DNA of 14,658 bases from SLAN01 sp964565375 (GCA_964565375.1 CAZMEV010000080.1:1-14658), one strand, 5' to 3'. Shown: positions 1 through 6,905, counted from the first letter of the stretch. Notes: a model not told the origin generated them from the sequence alone. A program made the numbers and translations.

Positions 1-33
1 CCGCGCCGTGAGGGCTGGCGGCGGTAGCTGCAT
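1..33 (-). CDS. Start of a downstream gene, probably a sugar ABC permease (partial)
   Basis: An ATG on the minus strand at 33-31 opens a frame that runs off the window edge and reads MQLPPPALTAR. It begins 6 nt after the stop codon of the solute-binding protein gene, the spacing expected for the next gene of the same operon. In maltose-type importers the binding-protein gene is usually followed by a MalF-type permease, so that is the likely product, but the eleven visible residues do not show it. No clear ribosome-binding site is visible; translation could be coupled to the gene before. Confidence 0.4.
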   Translation of the reverse strand, partial: MQLPPPALTAR

Positions 34-39
34 AATGGT

Positions 40-1263
40 TCAGTCCATCTGCTCGATTGCGGTTTCCGCAACGCGCTGCATTTCAGCGGCCGCTTCGCCG
101 GGGGTTACGTTTCCTGCCAGAACCGCGTTCTGCGAGGGCAGCATAGCATCCCAGTTGGCGCGCATCTGACGTGCGGCCGGCTGGGGAACACCGTTTGCCA
201 TGGCCTCGGCCGATCCTGCGAGCACGGGATCGCTTGTGATCTGCTCATGCTCGAGTGCACTGATGCGCCCGGGTAGGCGGGTAAGCTGGTCGGCCATGTC
301 GAGCTGGTTCTCGTGGCTCGCCGCCCAGTTCATGAAGTCACCAATAACCTCGCGCAGTTCCCCATCCACGTCGTCGGCCATCATGAAGTACTTGCCGCTC
401 GTGTAGGGAGCAGGGTTCATGCCGGTCTGTGAGACGGTCGGCAGGGGGGCGATTCCGAGATCGTCACCGAGTTCCGCCTGGTATTCACCGAGGGACCAGT
501 CACCGTTGACGATCATGGCAGCATTACCTTCCTTGAACAGGGTGTCCAGCGTGCCGTAGTCGGCTTCAACGGGGGTAATACCGTATTCGTGAGTCAGGTC
601 ATAGAGGAACTGAAGGGTAGCCTCCATTTCCGGGGTCTCGAGAGTAGGAGTGACGCCGTCCTCGGCGAATACCGAACCGTCGAATCCACCGAGCCATGGC
701 ACGAGCCAGAAGGGTTCTGTCATGTTATACACAAGGCCATAGGTGTCGCCGGAGGTGTGCTCCTGTGCGATTTCGATCATTTCGTCGGTGTCGGCAGGTG
801 CCTCGTCAACCATGGCACGGTTGAACAGAAGCATAAGGTGGTTGCCGCTTGAAACCGGCATGCCGTAGATGTCGCCGCCCATGACAACCGGCTCTATGAA
901 GTCGTCGACTTCGTAGAGATCGTCGATCGGCTGAATAATACCTGCTGCGGTCAGCGGACCGGCATGGTCGTTCACCGTCCACAGCAGCTCCGGCGCGGCG
1001 CCTGCGATCGCGGCGGTCTGGAAGTCCTCGCGAAGCTCCTCGGTGTCCTTCTGGACAACGTTAATGGTTACATTTTCGTTTTCTTCCATGTACCGCTCGG
1101 CGAGGCTCTCGACGTACTGAAACGCCTGCTCGGCTTCGCCTTCCTGGGTCCACAGGTCGAATTCAAATGTGTCGTCTGCTACCTCTTCTTCAGCGCAGGC
1201 GGCAAAAACAAACAGTGCGGCGATCAGAAGTACGCCGGCTCGGAGGATGTGTATCCTTTTCAT
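40..1263 (-). CDS. Sugar ABC transporter solute-binding lipoprotein (maltose/maltodextrin-type)
   Basis: A 407-residue extracellular solute-binding protein of the MalE-like family 1, which would capture a sugar in the periplasm and hand it to an ABC importer. Residues 1-22 form a lipoprotein signal (charged MKRIHILR, hydrophobic core, then FAAC) with the lipidated Cys at 23. Phe at -3 is not the classic Leu but is tolerated in the looser lipoboxes known from spirochaetes. Family-like stretches include the early hinge region (TAAIAGAAPELLW), the mid-protein segment FKEGNAAMIVNGDWSL, and the PLP strand in GIAPLPTVS. Length is typical. The ATG at 1263-1261 has an AAGGAG ribosome-binding site about 8 nt upstream. 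A divergent LacI-family gene and operator-like sites in the spacer suggest sugar-dependent repression. The exact ligand cannot be read from sequence; an oligosaccharide such as a maltodextrin is the best guess. Confidence 0.92.
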   Translation of the reverse strand: MKRIHILRAGVLLIAALFVFAACAEEEVADDTFEFDLWTQEGEAEQAFQYVESLAERYMEENENVTINVVQKDTEELREDFQTAAIAGAAPELLWTVNDHAGPLTAAGIIQPIDDLYEVDDFIEPVVMGGDIYGMPVSSGNHLMLLFNRAMVDEAPADTDEMIEIAQEHTSGDTYGLVYNMTEPFWLVPWLGGFDGSVFAEDGVTPTLETPEMEATLQFLYDLTHEYGITPVEADYGTLDTLFKEGNAAMIVNGDWSLGEYQAELGDDLGIAPLPTVSQTGMNPAPYTSGKYFMMADDVDGELREVIGDFMNWAASHENQLDMADQLTRLPGRISALEHEQITSDPVLAGSAEAMANGVPQPAARQMRANWDAMLPSQNAVLAGNVTPGEAAAEMQRVAETAIEQMD

Positions 1264-1284
1264 TGTTCACTCCTTATTGATTTG

Positions 1285-1296
1285 TAAACGGGTTTA
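1285..1296. promoter_or_regulatory. LacI-type operator candidate overlapping the importer promoter
   Basis: TAAACGGGTTTA has 5-bp inverted arms (TAAAC/GTTTA) around a 2-bp centre. It resembles LacI-family operators, which commonly carry AAAC/GTTT arms. It touches the -10 box and lies upstream of the ribosome-binding site of the sugar-binding protein gene, the classic place for steric repression. The ten bases AACGGGTTTA recur at 1394-1403 in the same orientation. Confidence 0.45.
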
Positions 1297-1324
1297 GCAT
1301 GGGGCCCCTTGCTGAATCTGTCAA
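1296..1324 (-). promoter_or_regulatory. Promoter of the sugar-binding protein gene
   Basis: On the minus strand there is a perfect -35 box TTGACA (1324-1319). After a 17-bp spacer comes a weak -10 box CATGCT (1301-1296). The -10 box abuts the operator-like TAAACCCGTTTA, and the start codon lies a further ~33 bp downstream with an AAGGAG site between. The spacing and perfect -35 box make this the best promoter in the spacer; the poor -10 box fits a regulated promoter. Confidence 0.55.
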
Positions 1325-1358
1325 TCATTATTTCCGTCGGCGGCTTAGTTTTTGCGAA

Positions 1359-1372
1359 ATGTTGCGAAACAT
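1359..1372. promoter_or_regulatory. LacI-type palindromic operator in the divergent spacer
   Basis: ATGTTGCGAAACAT is a 14-bp palindrome with matching ATGTT/AACAT arms and a central CG, the hallmark of LacI/PurR-family operators. TTGCGAAA occurs inside it (1362-1369) and again exactly 10 bp upstream (1352-1359), about one helical turn away. It lies between the divergent importer and repressor genes, 35 bp upstream of the importer -35 box, so it could bind the neighbouring repressor. Binding itself is inferred. Confidence 0.5.
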
Positions 1373-1393
1373 GTGGTTCCCGATGCTCGACTC

Positions 1394-1403
1394 AACGGGT
1401 TTA
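1394..1403. repeat. Second copy of AACGGGTTTA in the divergent spacer
   Basis: This repeats ten bases of the operator candidate at 1285-1296 with its starting base 107 bp away. The left arm here is degenerate (CAAC in place of AAAC). Two such half-conserved sites plus the palindrome at 1359-1372 could allow looping by a tetrameric repressor. Function is inferred only. Confidence 0.3.
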
Positions 1404-1488
1404 TTGGAGCAATCAGCGCTGTATTTCAATCATTTTCTGCAATATTGATGGTTATCGCCGTGTTCGCGTGCAGATGCCTTGCATAGAC

Positions 1489-1517
1489 TTGCAAAACCCG
1501 CGAATGCCCGTGATACT
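1489..1517 (+). promoter_or_regulatory. Promoter of the LacI-family gene, predicting a near-leaderless mRNA
   Basis: The -35 box TTGCAA (1489-1494) and -10 box GATACT (1512-1517) are separated by 17 bp, and the -10 box is preceded by TG as in GTGATACTG. Transcription would then begin near 1523-1525, only about five bases before the ATG at 1529. That agrees with the absence of any Shine-Dalgarno sequence. TTGCA/TGCAA also form a small inverted repeat at 1479-1494 over the -35 box, a possible autoregulatory site. Confidence 0.45.
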
Positions 1518-1528
1518 GATTCCCGTCT

Positions 1529-2554
1529 ATGAAGCGAGTTTCGCTCACGCGCATCGCACAGGAGGCCGGTGTTTCGGTCTCCACCGTCTCACGCATTGTC
1601 AACGGAGAGCCGGGGATTGCCGAGTCAACGCGCGAACATGTCCGCACGGTCATGCATCGCCTCGGCTATAACGCGCGACCGGAGCGGGTCATCACACTGC
1701 TTCTCACCGACGCTGAAGAAAATGTGTTTCGGAATACGTTTTTCCTGCGCCTCGTGCGGGGTGCGAACCGATGTGCGACCGCGCATGGATATCACCTCAT
1801 GGTCTCTTTCTGTTCCGACAGTACCGATCAGGCGGGGTTTCTCGAATCACTGGTGCCCGGCTGGATCAGCGAGGGGCTCATTCTCACTTCCATCGAGCGG
1901 GACGACCGCTCGGTTGAGTATCTCAGCGAGCAGGGTGTTCCCTTCTGTGTTATCGGGAGGCCCGAGAACACCGCGAATCTTCTGTGGGTAGACAACGATA
2001 ACTTTCAGGCCATGTACCATGCGGTGAGCGAACTTATAGACCGTGGAAACAGAAATATTGCATTTATCGGTAGCGACTGGTCGCGAACCTATATCCGGGA
2101 CCGCTATGACGGCTACCGTCAGGCACTGAGTCGGCGCGGATTCGAGCCCGACCCTGCACTCTGTGAACCGGCGAGTGGGAGCTCAGATGACCACGGCTCG
2201 GCCGAAGCCTTCGGATACGAACGGGCAAGACGGGTGCTCGCACGTGCCACGCCGGATGCTATTGTCGCTACCGACGATATTCTCGCTATCGGTGTACTGC
2301 GTGCACTTCGTGAAGCCGGACGTGAGGATATTGCCGTTCTCGGGGTCAATAACTCGCCGGCAGCAGGCCACGAACGGCCCTCGCTTTCTTCAATCGATAC
2401 GAATGCGCAACTGCTCGGATATTCGGCTGCCGAACTTCTCGTGGAAGCGGTTGAGGGCCGCGCCGAGGCGCCCGCTCACCGCATAGTGGATACCCAACTC
2501 GTTTACCGCGAGTCGACCGGTCCCGGCAGTCCCGGCCGGCACGCGCCGGCGTAA
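1529..2554 (+). CDS. LacI-family transcriptional regulator (MalR-like)
   Basis: A 341-residue DNA-binding repressor of usual family length. Residues 5-25 are the LacI helix-turn-helix (SLTRIAQEAGVSVSTVSRIV), followed by NGEPGIAESTREHV and the hinge RLGYNARPE near 44-52. The rest is a periplasmic-binding-protein-like sensor domain. Characteristic stretches are VDNDNFQAMYHAV (154-166), typical of MalR-type maltose regulators, the RDRYDGYRQAL motif (191-200), ATDDILAIGVLRAL (247-260) and the late SSIDTNAQLLGYSAAELL. It is divergent from the sugar-binding protein gene and probably represses that operon until the sugar or a derivative binds. The ATG at 1529 was chosen because it gives a correctly sized HTH at the N terminus; it lacks a ribosome-binding site. 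The last 52 bp overlap the 3' end of the oppositely oriented thioredoxin-fold gene. Confidence 0.92.
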   Translation: MKRVSLTRIAQEAGVSVSTVSRIVNGEPGIAESTREHVRTVMHRLGYNARPERVITLLLTDAEENVFRNTFFLRLVRGANRCATAHGYHLMVSFCSDSTDQAGFLESLVPGWISEGLILTSIERDDRSVEYLSEQGVPFCVIGRPENTANLLWVDNDNFQAMYHAVSELIDRGNRNIAFIGSDWSRTYIRDRYDGYRQALSRRGFEPDPALCEPASGSSDDHGSAEAFGYERARRVLARATPDAIVATDDILAIGVLRALREAGREDIAVLGVNNSPAAGHERPSLSSIDTNAQLLGYSAAELLVEAVEGRAEAPAHRIVDTQLVYRESTGPGSPGRHAPA

Positions 2555-4446
2555 CAGTGACGAAGCGCCTCGCCCGCTGTCCAGATCGTGTTCAGCGGCG
2601 CCTCGCGCCACTTCGGAGACCCGGGTGTCTCAATAATATGGAAAAGGCCCGCCCGTGCGAGAGCGGCGAGGTTGCGAAAGTCATGCATTGTTGCCCGTCC
2701 GGGCTGTGTTTCTTCCCAGGGCACGTGAGCGATCATTGCATAGCGGGCCCGAGCAAAGTCCACGAGCGAAGGAGAGGAAGGAATGGGGTGGTCGAAGGTA
2801 TCCGGTGGCACCGCCCGGAAATCCTCCTGCGCCGACTCGATCCAGCCGCCGTCGTTCGTGCGAAACCGTGAAAGGCGTTGCTCGAGGTCTGCTGCCGCCT
2901 CAAGCCGGCTCTGGTCGGCCTCGGCAAGCACCGTATACAGCAGCATGAGCGCCCCGTAATCGCCGAGAAACTCGCTGCTTCCCGGCTCACCGTCGAGACT
3001 CGCATGCGCAATGCTCTTACCGGTGTCATGGCGACGGGCCAACTCGTCTGCGATCGCCTCACCACGGCTGCTCCACTCGGGACGGTCAAGAAGTCTCCCT
3101 GCAATCACCAGGGCGGAAGCGGCAAGTGCATTCCAGGTGGTAACCACCTTGGTGTCGGTGAACGGCTGTCGGCGCTTCCGGCGCGCGGCGAGCAGCACTT
3201 CAAGGGCTTCGCGGAGGGAACCGTTTGAATTCTCGGAAGCTTCTCGCGCGTTCGCTCTGGAGACCAGATGGATTTTCCCCTCGAAATTGCCGCCCTGCGG
3301 CAGCTCGAAGGTCTCGCGAAACGCCTCCCACTGCGGTTCGCTCAGAAGCGAGCGTATTTCGCCCTCACTCCAGAGGTAGGTTGCCCCCTCCTCGTGATCG
3401 GTGTCGGCATCATGGGCACTCACATAGAGGCTCCCGTCGAGCCCGTGTACATCCTCACGGAATGTCTCTTCGAGGCAGCGCACGATGCCCTCGGCGACGC
3501 GGCGGTAGGAGGGCGAGGCGAAGTGGTAGGCAGCGGCCGCGTAATTCCACAGAAGCATTGCCTGGTCATAGAGCATCTTCTCGAAGTGCGGAATCGTCCA
3601 CTCGCGGTCAACGCAGTAGCGGTAGAACCCGCCCTGAAGATGATCGTGGAGTCCGCGCGATGCCATGCGGTCGAGAAGCTCGCGCGACATATCCTCAAGC
3701 CGTGAATCGCCGGAGGTCGCGTGGGCGTGAAGCATCCAGGCAAGGGTAGAATGGGGCGGAAACTTCGGACCAGGGCCGAACCCGGCCCATTCGCGGTCGA
3801 CGACACGCGAGAGTTCGGAGGTGAGACGGTCTACATCGTGTTCGCCGGGTTTCACCTCATCGAGCGTAATGCGTTCTTCCATCCGGATTTCGCCGGGCGC
3901 CCCGGCTGCGGCTGCGGTATCTCCACGGGGTTTCGGGTCGTAGACGCCGAGTTGATCCTTCTTCTCATCGTAAAATGAGCGCACCCGGGCAAGCACTTTG
4001 TCAAAGCTCATCATCTGCGCCGCCCGCGGTTCATCCGGGGACGGCGAGTAGGTCATGGCAAAGAATGTTTCCTGCTTCGGGCTGAGGAACGCGTTCAGCG
4101 GCCAGCCACCCTGTCCTGTGGTCTCCACGAGGAAGCTCATAAGGTATTGGTCAATATCCGGCCGCTCTTCCCGGTCGACTTTTATACTCAGGAAATTGCG
4201 GTTAAGCATATCGGAGACCACATTATTGCTGAAGGCGCCCTCGGCCATGACGTGACACCAGTGACAGGTCGAATACCCGACCGAGACAAACACTACGAGA
4301 TCATGCTCAAGCGCGTATTCGAACGCTTCTCTGCACCACTGCTGCCAGTGCACGGGGTTTTCGGCGTGCTGACGAAGATATGGCGAGCTCGCGTGAGCGA
4401 GCATATTCCGACTCGGGTTGAAGGGAGTGGAACGGGTTTCAGACAT
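2503..4446 (-). CDS. Thioredoxin-fold / six-hairpin protein of the YyaL-SPATA20 family (DUF255)
   Basis: A 647-residue protein of a widespread family with an N-terminal thioredoxin-like domain and a C-terminal alpha/alpha-toroid related to N-acylglucosamine 2-epimerases and six-hairpin glycosidases. The biochemical role is not established. Family signatures are clear: RNMLAHASSPYLRQHAENPV with HW following (13-34), the CHWC redox-like motif at 61-64 in YSTCHWCHVM, KVDREERPDID (89-99), and GQGGWPLNAFLSPKQ (111-125). Later FPPHSTLAWML and HFEKMLYDQAMLLW mark the toroid. No signal peptide is seen, so it should be cytoplasmic. The frame is open up to an ATG at 4566, but the conserved N terminus begins just after the ATG at 4446, which has AAGGAG 12 nt upstream; 4446 is preferred. 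It overlaps the regulator gene by 52 bp tail to tail and diverges from the DUF1007 gene. Confidence 0.9.
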   Translation of the reverse strand: MSETRSTPFNPSRNMLAHASSPYLRQHAENPVHWQQWCREAFEYALEHDLVVFVSVGYSTCHWCHVMAEGAFSNNVVSDMLNRNFLSIKVDREERPDIDQYLMSFLVETTGQGGWPLNAFLSPKQETFFAMTYSPSPDEPRAAQMMSFDKVLARVRSFYDEKKDQLGVYDPKPRGDTAAAAGAPGEIRMEERITLDEVKPGEHDVDRLTSELSRVVDREWAGFGPGPKFPPHSTLAWMLHAHATSGDSRLEDMSRELLDRMASRGLHDHLQGGFYRYCVDREWTIPHFEKMLYDQAMLLWNYAAAAYHFASPSYRRVAEGIVRCLEETFREDVHGLDGSLYVSAHDADTDHEEGATYLWSEGEIRSLLSEPQWEAFRETFELPQGGNFEGKIHLVSRANAREASENSNGSLREALEVLLAARRKRRQPFTDTKVVTTWNALAASALVIAGRLLDRPEWSSRGEAIADELARRHDTGKSIAHASLDGEPGSSEFLGDYGALMLLYTVLAEADQSRLEAAADLEQRLSRFRTNDGGWIESAQEDFRAVPPDTFDHPIPSSPSLVDFARARYAMIAHVPWEETQPGRATMHDFRNLAALARAGLFHIIETPGSPKWREAPLNTIWTAGEALRHCYAGACRPGLPGPVDSR

Positions 4447-4476
4447 AAGGATGTATCGCTCCTTGTGCGGATTGCG

Positions 4477-4506
4477 GCGGAATTCGCCGCATGCGGAATA
4501 CGCCGC
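4477..4506. repeat. Paired 14-bp repeats in the leader of the thioredoxin-fold gene
   Basis: GCGGAATTCGCCGC (4477-4490) and GCGGAATACGCCGC (4493-4506) match at 13 of 14 positions and start 16 bp apart. Each has GCGG/CCGC arms. The first is also part of a 6-bp stem GCGGCG/CGCCGC (4474-4490) with a 5-nt loop. They lie 31-60 bp upstream of the thioredoxin-fold start codon, in the spacer it shares with the divergent DUF1007 gene, so they could be tandem operators or a leader RNA structure. No known regulator is recognised. Confidence 0.4.
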
Positions 4507-4604
4507 GCGGTTTGCACCCCTCCTGCAATCTCTGGGCCGTCTCGCGTGACTTGCTTCAGCGACCACTCTAAGGGTACGATGTTATAAAAGGAGTCGGCAA
4601 ATTC

Positions 4605-5213
4605 ATGAGACTTCGACTGCACCTCCGTCGCGCGATTCCCCTTATTCTGCTTCTGCTTATGCCGGCGGTGCTTTCAGCGCATCCGCATGTGTTCGTTGAC
4701 AGTCGGGCTACGGTTGAGTTCCATGACGGCGAGCTTACCCATGTAAAAGCCCACTGGACATTTGACCGCTTCTTCACACATCAGGTAATGCGCGATTTCC
4801 AGCTCGACGAGTCGGGAGAGTACTCCGACGCACAGGTCGAAGAGGTCAGGCGGGGCGCCTTCGAGAATCTTGAGAACTATAACTACTTCATTTACGTAGA
4901 GGTCAACGGCGAGAGCATCGACGCGAACAACCCGCAGAATTTCAACGTCACGCTCGACGACGACAATCACCTCGTGTATACGTTCGAAATACCGGTGGGC
5001 GTGGACGTGCGAAACGGCGGCGTCACGGTAGAAGTGGCTATGTATGACGAGGAATACTTCGTCGATATGGTATTCGCCGACGACTACCTGTCGATCGACG
5101 GCTCCACGAGCGTCGACCTTGATCACACGATTGAGGACTCGGTCTATGATACCGGAATATGGGGGCCCATGATCCGCGAGCGGGTGGTCATGGATATTCA
5201 CGGGGTCAGATAG
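4605..5213 (+). CDS. Secreted DUF1007 family protein
   Basis: A 202-residue exported protein matching DUF1007 in length and pattern. Residues 1-25 are a signal peptide (RLRLHLRR, then a Leu-rich core and LSA). Cleavage would leave the mature protein starting HPHVFVD, the family hallmark; a free N-terminal His-Pro-His could bind a metal ion. Further family-like parts are WTFDRFFTHQV (near 51-61), FIYVEVNG, and YDEEYFVDMVFAD (near 148-160). The ATG has AAAAGGAG (4586-4593) 11 nt upstream. DUF1007 genes usually sit beside NicO/RcnA-type nickel or cobalt exporters, and some are fused to them; here no such gene follows. The function is unproven, with a periplasmic accessory role in metal handling the usual suggestion. 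A TTATAA sequence overlaps the ribosome-binding region, so the promoter is uncertain. Confidence 0.88.
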   Translation: MRLRLHLRRAIPLILLLLMPAVLSAHPHVFVDSRATVEFHDGELTHVKAHWTFDRFFTHQVMRDFQLDESGEYSDAQVEEVRRGAFENLENYNYFIYVEVNGESIDANNPQNFNVTLDDDNHLVYTFEIPVGVDVRNGGVTVEVAMYDEEYFVDMVFADDYLSIDGSTSVDLDHTIEDSVYDTGIWGPMIRERVVMDIHGVR

Positions 5214-5247
5214 CAGAACCGGCGCGGCCGTGATTAACCTTCGCCTC

Positions 5248-5309
5248 TTATCGGGCCTCTAATCAAGGAAACTGCTTCACGCCTTATCGGGGCCTCTAAC
5301 CAGGTAAAC
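5248..5309. repeat. Two imperfect direct repeats upstream of the sensor kinase gene
   Basis: A 25-26-bp unit beginning TTATCGGG, continuing through CCTCTAA and ending in AAAC occurs at 5248-5272 and 5284-5309, with a 36-bp period and only a few substitutions and indels. The pair lies between the DUF1007 stop and the kinase promoter at 5331, about 20 bp before the -35 box. That position suits binding of an activator or response regulator, which is inference. No terminator with a T-run is visible for the DUF1007 gene. Confidence 0.5.
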
Positions 5310-5330
5310 AACTCGCTGCGTTTCAAATGG

Positions 5331-5360
5331 TTGACACTGCACGGGTATTAGAGAAATTAT
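5331..5360 (+). promoter_or_regulatory. Promoter of the sensor kinase gene
   Basis: A perfect -35 box TTGACA (5331-5336) and an 18-bp spacer lead to AATTAT (5355-5360), matching four of six -10 bases in an AT-rich stretch. The predicted transcript would start about 35 bases before the ATG at 5403. The gene has CGGAG at 5388-5392 as a moderate ribosome-binding site. Confidence 0.5.
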
Positions 5361-5402
5361 AGATAAGTAAAAAAACAGACTTCCTACCGGAGTATATGCC
5401 CC

Positions 5403-6878
5403 ATGCCACACAGCACTCGCACCATTCTCATTGTTGAAGACCAGTATATCGTGTTCATGGCCGAACGCATGCTTCTTGAGGCCGAAGGGTACGAGGTAGT
5501 GCATGCGGCGAGCGCAGAGGCGGCAGTCGACGAGGTTAAGCACGGGGAAAACATCGACCTCGTTCTCATGGATATAAGCCTGCGAGGGGAAATGGACGGC
5601 ATAGAAGCCGCTGAACGGATACTGTCGTTCCGTGATATTCCGCTCATGTTTCTGTCTTCCCACGTTGAGCCGGAAATAGTCGCTCGAGCCGAGCGGGTGA
5701 CCTCCTACGGATACATTGTGAAAGGGACGAGCGACACGGTCCTGCTCGCCTCGATTCGCATGGCATTCCGGCTGTTTGATGCGCGGCAGGAGGCTGCCCG
5801 CAAGGATCGGGAGTTGCGGCAGGCTGGGCAGAAGTCGGTGGCGTTTCTGCAGGCTGTGCTCGACGCCATACCGGCAACCGTCGCAGTGATCGATGAATCA
5901 GGGTCTATCGCCGCGGTGAACGAATCGTGGCGGAGGTTTGCCCGGGACAATGGTCTCTCGTGGGAAGACTTCGGCGTGGGCAAAGCATACCTTCGCCCAC
6001 TCGCCGAGGTCGATGGGGATTCGCTGGAGGAAGCGCAGGCCTGTCAGGATCTCGTCGGCCGGGTCATAGAAGGTGAGCAGGAGGAGGCATCCTTTATCAT
6101 GCCGTGCCACGGTGAACATGAAAAACGCTGGTTTCTCAGTGAGGCCAGGGCCTTCGAACACGACGGGCGGCGATGGGTCGTAGTAAGCCACGCGAGCATA
6201 ACCGGCGAAGTGGAGGCCAGGCGCCGGGCAACCCGGCTACTCGGAGAGCGGGAACTCCTGCTCAAGGAAACACACCATCGCGTGAAGAATCATTTAAGCG
6301 CCCTCTCCGGGCTGCTCTCCATCGAAGCTCTGCAGGCCGACGGTGAGCAGACGCGCTCGGCTCTGCAGGACGCCTCAAGCAGAACACGCAGCATGAGCCT
6401 GCTCTACGATAAGCTCTATCATGGTGCGGAAGGTGAAACGGTCAATGCCCGGGAGTACCTCGAGCCGTTAATCGAGGGAACACTCGAGCTTCTTGTATCG
6501 GAAGGTGCCATTACGAGCTCAACCGAGATCTGCGATGTGCGGCTTGACTCGACCGTGCTCGTCCCGCTCGGGCTTATCCTCAGTGAACTCGTGACAAACA
6601 GCGTGAAATATGCCTTTCCGGCCGGGCATGGAGAGAAGAACATACACATTGGACTCAAGATAAATGACTCGGGCCTTCGCTTTGACTACTCGGATACCGG
6701 CGTCGGTATGTCGAACGAGGCCGGCTCCTGCGAAAGCTCCCGCTTCGGAACACAGCTTATCCGCATGCTCACCGAGCAGATGGGTGGCACGGTCAATGTC
6801 TCAAGCGGCAGCAGCGGGACTACCTATACGATCGAGCTGCCGCTTGAAAGCGGACGCTCGGCCTGTCCCGCACGATGA
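5403..6878 (+). CDS. Hybrid sensor: receiver - PAS - HisKA_2 histidine kinase
   Basis: A 491-residue two-component protein with no membrane segment, so it should be cytoplasmic. Residues 6-125 are a CheY-like receiver: acidic pair E12-D13, phospho-acceptor Asp57 in LVLMDISL, Ser85/86 and Lys107. Residues about 146-270 are a PAS domain (AVLDAIPATVAVIDESGSI, NESWRRFARDNG, PCHGEHEKRWF, VVSHASIT). Residues 287-310 hold the HisKA_2 box ETHHRVKNHL, with His291 the probable phosphorylation site. The HATPase follows: N-box ELVTNSVKYAF (395-405), G1 DTGVGM (431-436) and G2 FGTQLIRMLTEQMGGTV. Such kinases often control general stress or light/redox responses and pass phosphate to separate regulators. 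The N-terminal receiver suggests it is itself an output of another kinase. No separate cognate regulator is adjacent. The last codons lie in a 25-bp tandem duplication. Confidence 0.93.
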   Translation: MPHSTRTILIVEDQYIVFMAERMLLEAEGYEVVHAASAEAAVDEVKHGENIDLVLMDISLRGEMDGIEAAERILSFRDIPLMFLSSHVEPEIVARAERVTSYGYIVKGTSDTVLLASIRMAFRLFDARQEAARKDRELRQAGQKSVAFLQAVLDAIPATVAVIDESGSIAAVNESWRRFARDNGLSWEDFGVGKAYLRPLAEVDGDSLEEAQACQDLVGRVIEGEQEEASFIMPCHGEHEKRWFLSEARAFEHDGRRWVVVSHASITGEVEARRRATRLLGERELLLKETHHRVKNHLSALSGLLSIEALQADGEQTRSALQDASSRTRSMSLLYDKLYHGAEGETVNAREYLEPLIEGTLELLVSEGAITSSTEICDVRLDSTVLVPLGLILSELVTNSVKYAFPAGHGEKNIHIGLKINDSGLRFDYSDTGVGMSNEAGSCESSRFGTQLIRMLTEQMGGTVNVSSGSSGTTYTIELPLESGRSACPAR

Positions 6879-6905
6879 GCGCTCAGGCTGTTCCGCACGA
6901 TGGGC
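6856..6905. repeat. 25-bp tandem duplication across the stop codon of the kinase gene
   Basis: Two adjacent 25-bp units (6856-6880 and 6881-6905) share the core CCGCACGATG and match at most positions. The stop codon TGA (6876-6878) lies in the first copy. The second copy is non-coding and its ATGGGC replaces ATGAGC, removing the stop. A third, degraded copy may follow to about 6930. This looks like slippage duplication at a gene end. Confidence 0.55.

Noticed and set aside
4447..4566. N-terminal extension of the thioredoxin-fold protein to an ATG at 4566
   Set aside because: The extra 40 residues are Arg-rich and show no family similarity. The ATG at 4446 is followed by the conserved N terminus and preceded by AAGGAG, and the extension would cover the paired repeats.
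4551..4579. Promoter TTGCTT with a downstream -10 for the DUF1007 gene
   Set aside because: With 17-bp spacing the -10 would be GTACGA, a poor match; the better TTATAA overlaps the ribosome-binding site. It is too weak to list as a feature.
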